Source of the DNA: Hydrogenothermaceae bacterium
Lineage (GTDB): Bacteria > Aquificota > Aquificia > Aquificales > Hydrogenothermaceae
Assembly: GCA_015490675.1 (NCBI GenBank)
Contig: WFXI01000041.1
Span: 1-7,250, forward strand
Direction of reading: 5' to 3'
DNA: 7,250 nt
This document shows positions 5,793-7,250 of the stretch, piece after piece (positions within the stretch are counted from its first letter, which is position 1; each line of letters begins with the position of its first letter). The translations under genes were made by a program, and so were the position numbers. The notes under the pieces were generated by a model. That model ran no database searches. It saw only the letters and a program-made list of their open reading frames with translations, and had not been told where the DNA came from.

Positions 5793-6878
5793 TTAACTTA
5801 CATTTGTTAAATTTGAAATAAAAATAGGTCTAAAACCAAAATATAAATTGCCTACCTTAAAATCATACTCATAGCATTCTATATGATATTTACCTTTTTC
5901 GTCTAAATTGTAGCTAAATTTTTTCTTTTCTGTGATTAAAACAGGTTTATTATCTTTCTTTAATATTTTTAAAACTTTTTCTTTATTAAAATCTAAATAA
6001 AATTTGCTTCCAAGACCAGTATTTTCTCCAAAAGATACTGTTTTTTCACTATTTTCTAGCCAAATATTTACAAAATTTTGATTAATAGAAATACTATTAT
6101 GTCCTTTCTCTAAAGCATTTAGAACATCTTCCTTTGTTTTTAACTCTTTATCTGTTATTACATAATTAATTAGCCAAGTAAATCCTTCTTCGTAAGAAGG
6201 AATGTTTTTTGCAAAAGTAGATTCTTTATAGGAAAACTTTATATGTAAATCCAGTCCAGAAATAATCTTCAAGTGAGATGCTACTTTAAAATACTTTTTT
6301 AACCATTTTTCAAGAGGTATTAGGCTATTCCATTTTCTTGTAATCCTTCTAAAAAAAGGATAAATAAGAATATTTTTAATTAAGATTAAATAAACTTTTC
6401 TTCTATCTTCAGTTATAACATCTTTAAAGTTTATAAGCTCATACAGGTATCCATTTTTGTATTCATCTTTCCACTGGTAATGTTTTACTTTTTTGTTATT
6501 AGGATGTGAGATTACAGGAAGAATATTCCCAAGCTTCAAAAGCCTTCCCTTCTCTCCTTCTGTATTCATTTCTACACCTGCAAACATAGTTCCATCTTCA
6601 AAGCATTTAAAAAGGTCATTATTGTGGTCTGTTACAAATACAAAATCTATATTGTTTTTTTCCATGGCTTTTTTTATATCTTCAGGCTTTCCAAGGGAAT
6701 CAAATGAAAATTGTGTATGTATATGAGCTATTACTTTATAGGTTTTTAAATTTTTAGGAAATGGTTTTCCTTCAAGTATTTTATCTTCTTGTAATGTAAT
6801 TTTTCTTACAGGGGTAAACTCTAACCATAAAATAAAAACTAAGATTAGTAAAAATACTAGCAACAAGACCCATATCAA
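5793..6878 (-). CDS. Membrane-anchored PHP-domain metallo-phosphoesterase
   Basis: The 361-residue protein starts with a strongly hydrophobic segment (about 2-20), a likely membrane anchor, followed by a PHP domain. Metal-binding motifs are visible in order: AHIHTQFSFDS (His52, His54, Asp60), VTDHNN (Asp84, His85), AGVEMNTEGEKG (Glu103), VISHPNN (His125) and GLDLHIK (Asp210, His212). PHP proteins hydrolyse phosphoesters using a two- or three-metal centre; substrates range from histidinol phosphate to nucleic acids, and none can be assigned here. A basic region at 160-200 sits before the last motif, and a beta-rich C-terminus ends in FGFRPIFISN, a tail seen in related PHP proteins. The start is TTG at 6878 with AAGGAAG upstream; it overlaps the stop of the 74-aa gene by 4 bases (TTGA). 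Whether the domain faces cytoplasm or periplasm is unclear. Confidence 0.82.
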   Translation of the reverse strand: MIWVLLLVFLLILVFILWLEFTPVRKITLQEDKILEGKPFPKNLKTYKVIAHIHTQFSFDSLGKPEDIKKAMEKNNIDFVFVTDHNNDLFKCFEDGTMFAGVEMNTEGEKGRLLKLGNILPVISHPNNKKVKHYQWKDEYKNGYLYELINFKDVITEDRRKVYLILIKNILIYPFFRRITRKWNSLIPLEKWLKKYFKVASHLKIISGLDLHIKFSYKESTFAKNIPSYEEGFTWLINYVITDKELKTKEDVLNALEKGHNSISINQNFVNIWLENSEKTVSFGENTGLGSKFYLDFNKEKVLKILKKDNKPVLITEKKKFSYNLDEKGKYHIECYEYDFKVGNLYFGFRPIFISNLTNVS

Positions 6879-7099
6879 TTTCTATCTTCCTTCTTAGATT
6901 TTTTTATTAGTGAGTATATACTGTAACTTCCAAAGTAAATCATAAATAATCCAACTACTACTGGAAAAAACGAAGCCATAAATTTTGCAAACATAATTTC
7001 ATTTTTGGGAATTCCAATTTCGAATAGTGCAGGCAAATTCATATAAACTGCATAAATTCCAATTAAAATTGTTAAAACATACAAAAAATAAACAAACAT
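6875..7099 (-). CDS. Small two-helix membrane protein, 74 aa, unknown function
   Basis: The product has two hydrophobic helices (about residues 3-20 and 41-65) joined by a loop of about 20 residues (LPALFEIGIPKNEIMFAK), and ends in a basic tail (KKSKKEDRN) that should lie in the cytoplasm by the positive-inside rule. I recognise no family. The ATG at 7097-7099 has GAGG 7 bases upstream, 10 bases after the yicC stop, and its TGA overlaps the TTG start of the PHP gene. The tight coupling makes a shared function with the membrane PHP protein plausible, but that is inference from position only. Confidence 0.75.
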   Translation of the reverse strand: MFVYFLYVLTILIGIYAVYMNLPALFEIGIPKNEIMFAKFMASFFPVVVGLFMIYFGSYSIYSLIKKSKKEDRN

Positions 7100-7109
7100 A
7101 AACTAACCT

Positions 7110-7250
7110 CTATTCAATATTTTGAACTTGCTGTCTGATTTTTTCTAATTCTGTTTTCATCTCTACTGTGTATTCGCTAAAATCTGGCATTTTATTACCA
7201 AGGGTATTTATTTCTCTATGCATCTCTTGACATAAAAAGTCCATCTTTCT
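7110..7250 (-). CDS. yicC: YicC-family endoribonuclease (C-terminal end only)
   Basis: The reverse-strand frame is open from the window edge to TAG at 7110-7112, giving 46 residues. The segment KMDFLCQEMHREINTLGNK, followed 19 residues later by EKIRQQVQNIE at the very end, closely matches the C-terminus of YicC/YloC proteins, where E. coli has a similar DFLMQELNREANT stretch and an REQIQNIE-like ending (from memory). YicC has been described as an endoribonuclease acting on small RNAs. In many genomes yicC is followed by gmk; here a 74-aa membrane gene follows after 10 bases instead. Only the final part is visible, so intactness upstream is unknown. Confidence 0.85.
   Translation of the reverse strand, partial: RKMDFLCQEMHREINTLGNKMPDFSEYTVEMKTELEKIRQQVQNIE

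Noticed and set aside
5793..5810. TTAAC...GTTAA inverted repeat at the PHP stop
   Set aside because: Five mostly A/T pairs, lying within coding sequence and 12 bases before the next gene in a tight operon; chance is the better reading.
6493..6726. Rightward open frame inside the PHP gene
   Set aside because: Antisense of the PHP metal-binding region; the reverse-strand frame explains the sequence.

Overview
The window is AT-rich (GC looks close to 30% by eye), with Arg codons mostly AGA and proteins rich in Lys, Ile and Glu. It is densely packed with short gene overlaps. Gene content and style suggest a thermophilic bacterium with a diderm envelope, most likely an Aquificota member of the Hydrogenothermaceae (Sulfurihydrogenibium-like). 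That placement is inferred from composition, the LapA-type protein and the gene mix; there is no rRNA here to confirm it.

The left half (1-3548) reads rightward. It holds the 3' end of a HIT-family nucleotide hydrolase/phosphorylase gene, a LapA-domain membrane protein, a 52-aa single-helix membrane protein (582-740), the ribosome silencing factor rsfS, glutamate racemase murI, a LabA/NYN-type putative RNase, and a class II-like histone-deacetylase-family amidohydrolase. Genes up to murI overlap or abut and look like one transcript. A 69-base gap after murI carries a candidate promoter and an inverted repeat, so the NYN and deacetylase genes may form their own unit. rsfS lacks an ATG, GTG or TTG at the expected place: a strong Shine-Dalgarno sequence stands 9 bases before an ATC codon exactly where the conserved domain begins.

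The right half (3538-7250) reads leftward. In transcription order it holds the 3' end of yicC (putative endoribonuclease), a 74-aa protein with two membrane helices, a membrane-anchored PHP-domain phosphoesterase, folP (dihydropteroate synthase), cdaA (membrane diadenylate cyclase) and cdaR (YbbR-domain regulator of CdaA). The folP-cdaA-cdaR run is a known c-di-AMP gene neighbourhood; the glmM that often follows is not there. The two gene sets converge and their last coding bases overlap by 11 bases (3538-3548), with no recognisable terminator between them.

No mobile element, CRISPR array, rRNA or tRNA was seen. No gap between genes exceeds about 70 bases. The content is mostly housekeeping (cell-wall precursor supply, folate, ribosome dormancy, c-di-AMP signalling). 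I do not see a clear new multi-gene system. The best leads are the rsfS start, the small membrane proteins, the membrane PHP protein with its coupled partner, and the coupled NYN-deacetylase pair.
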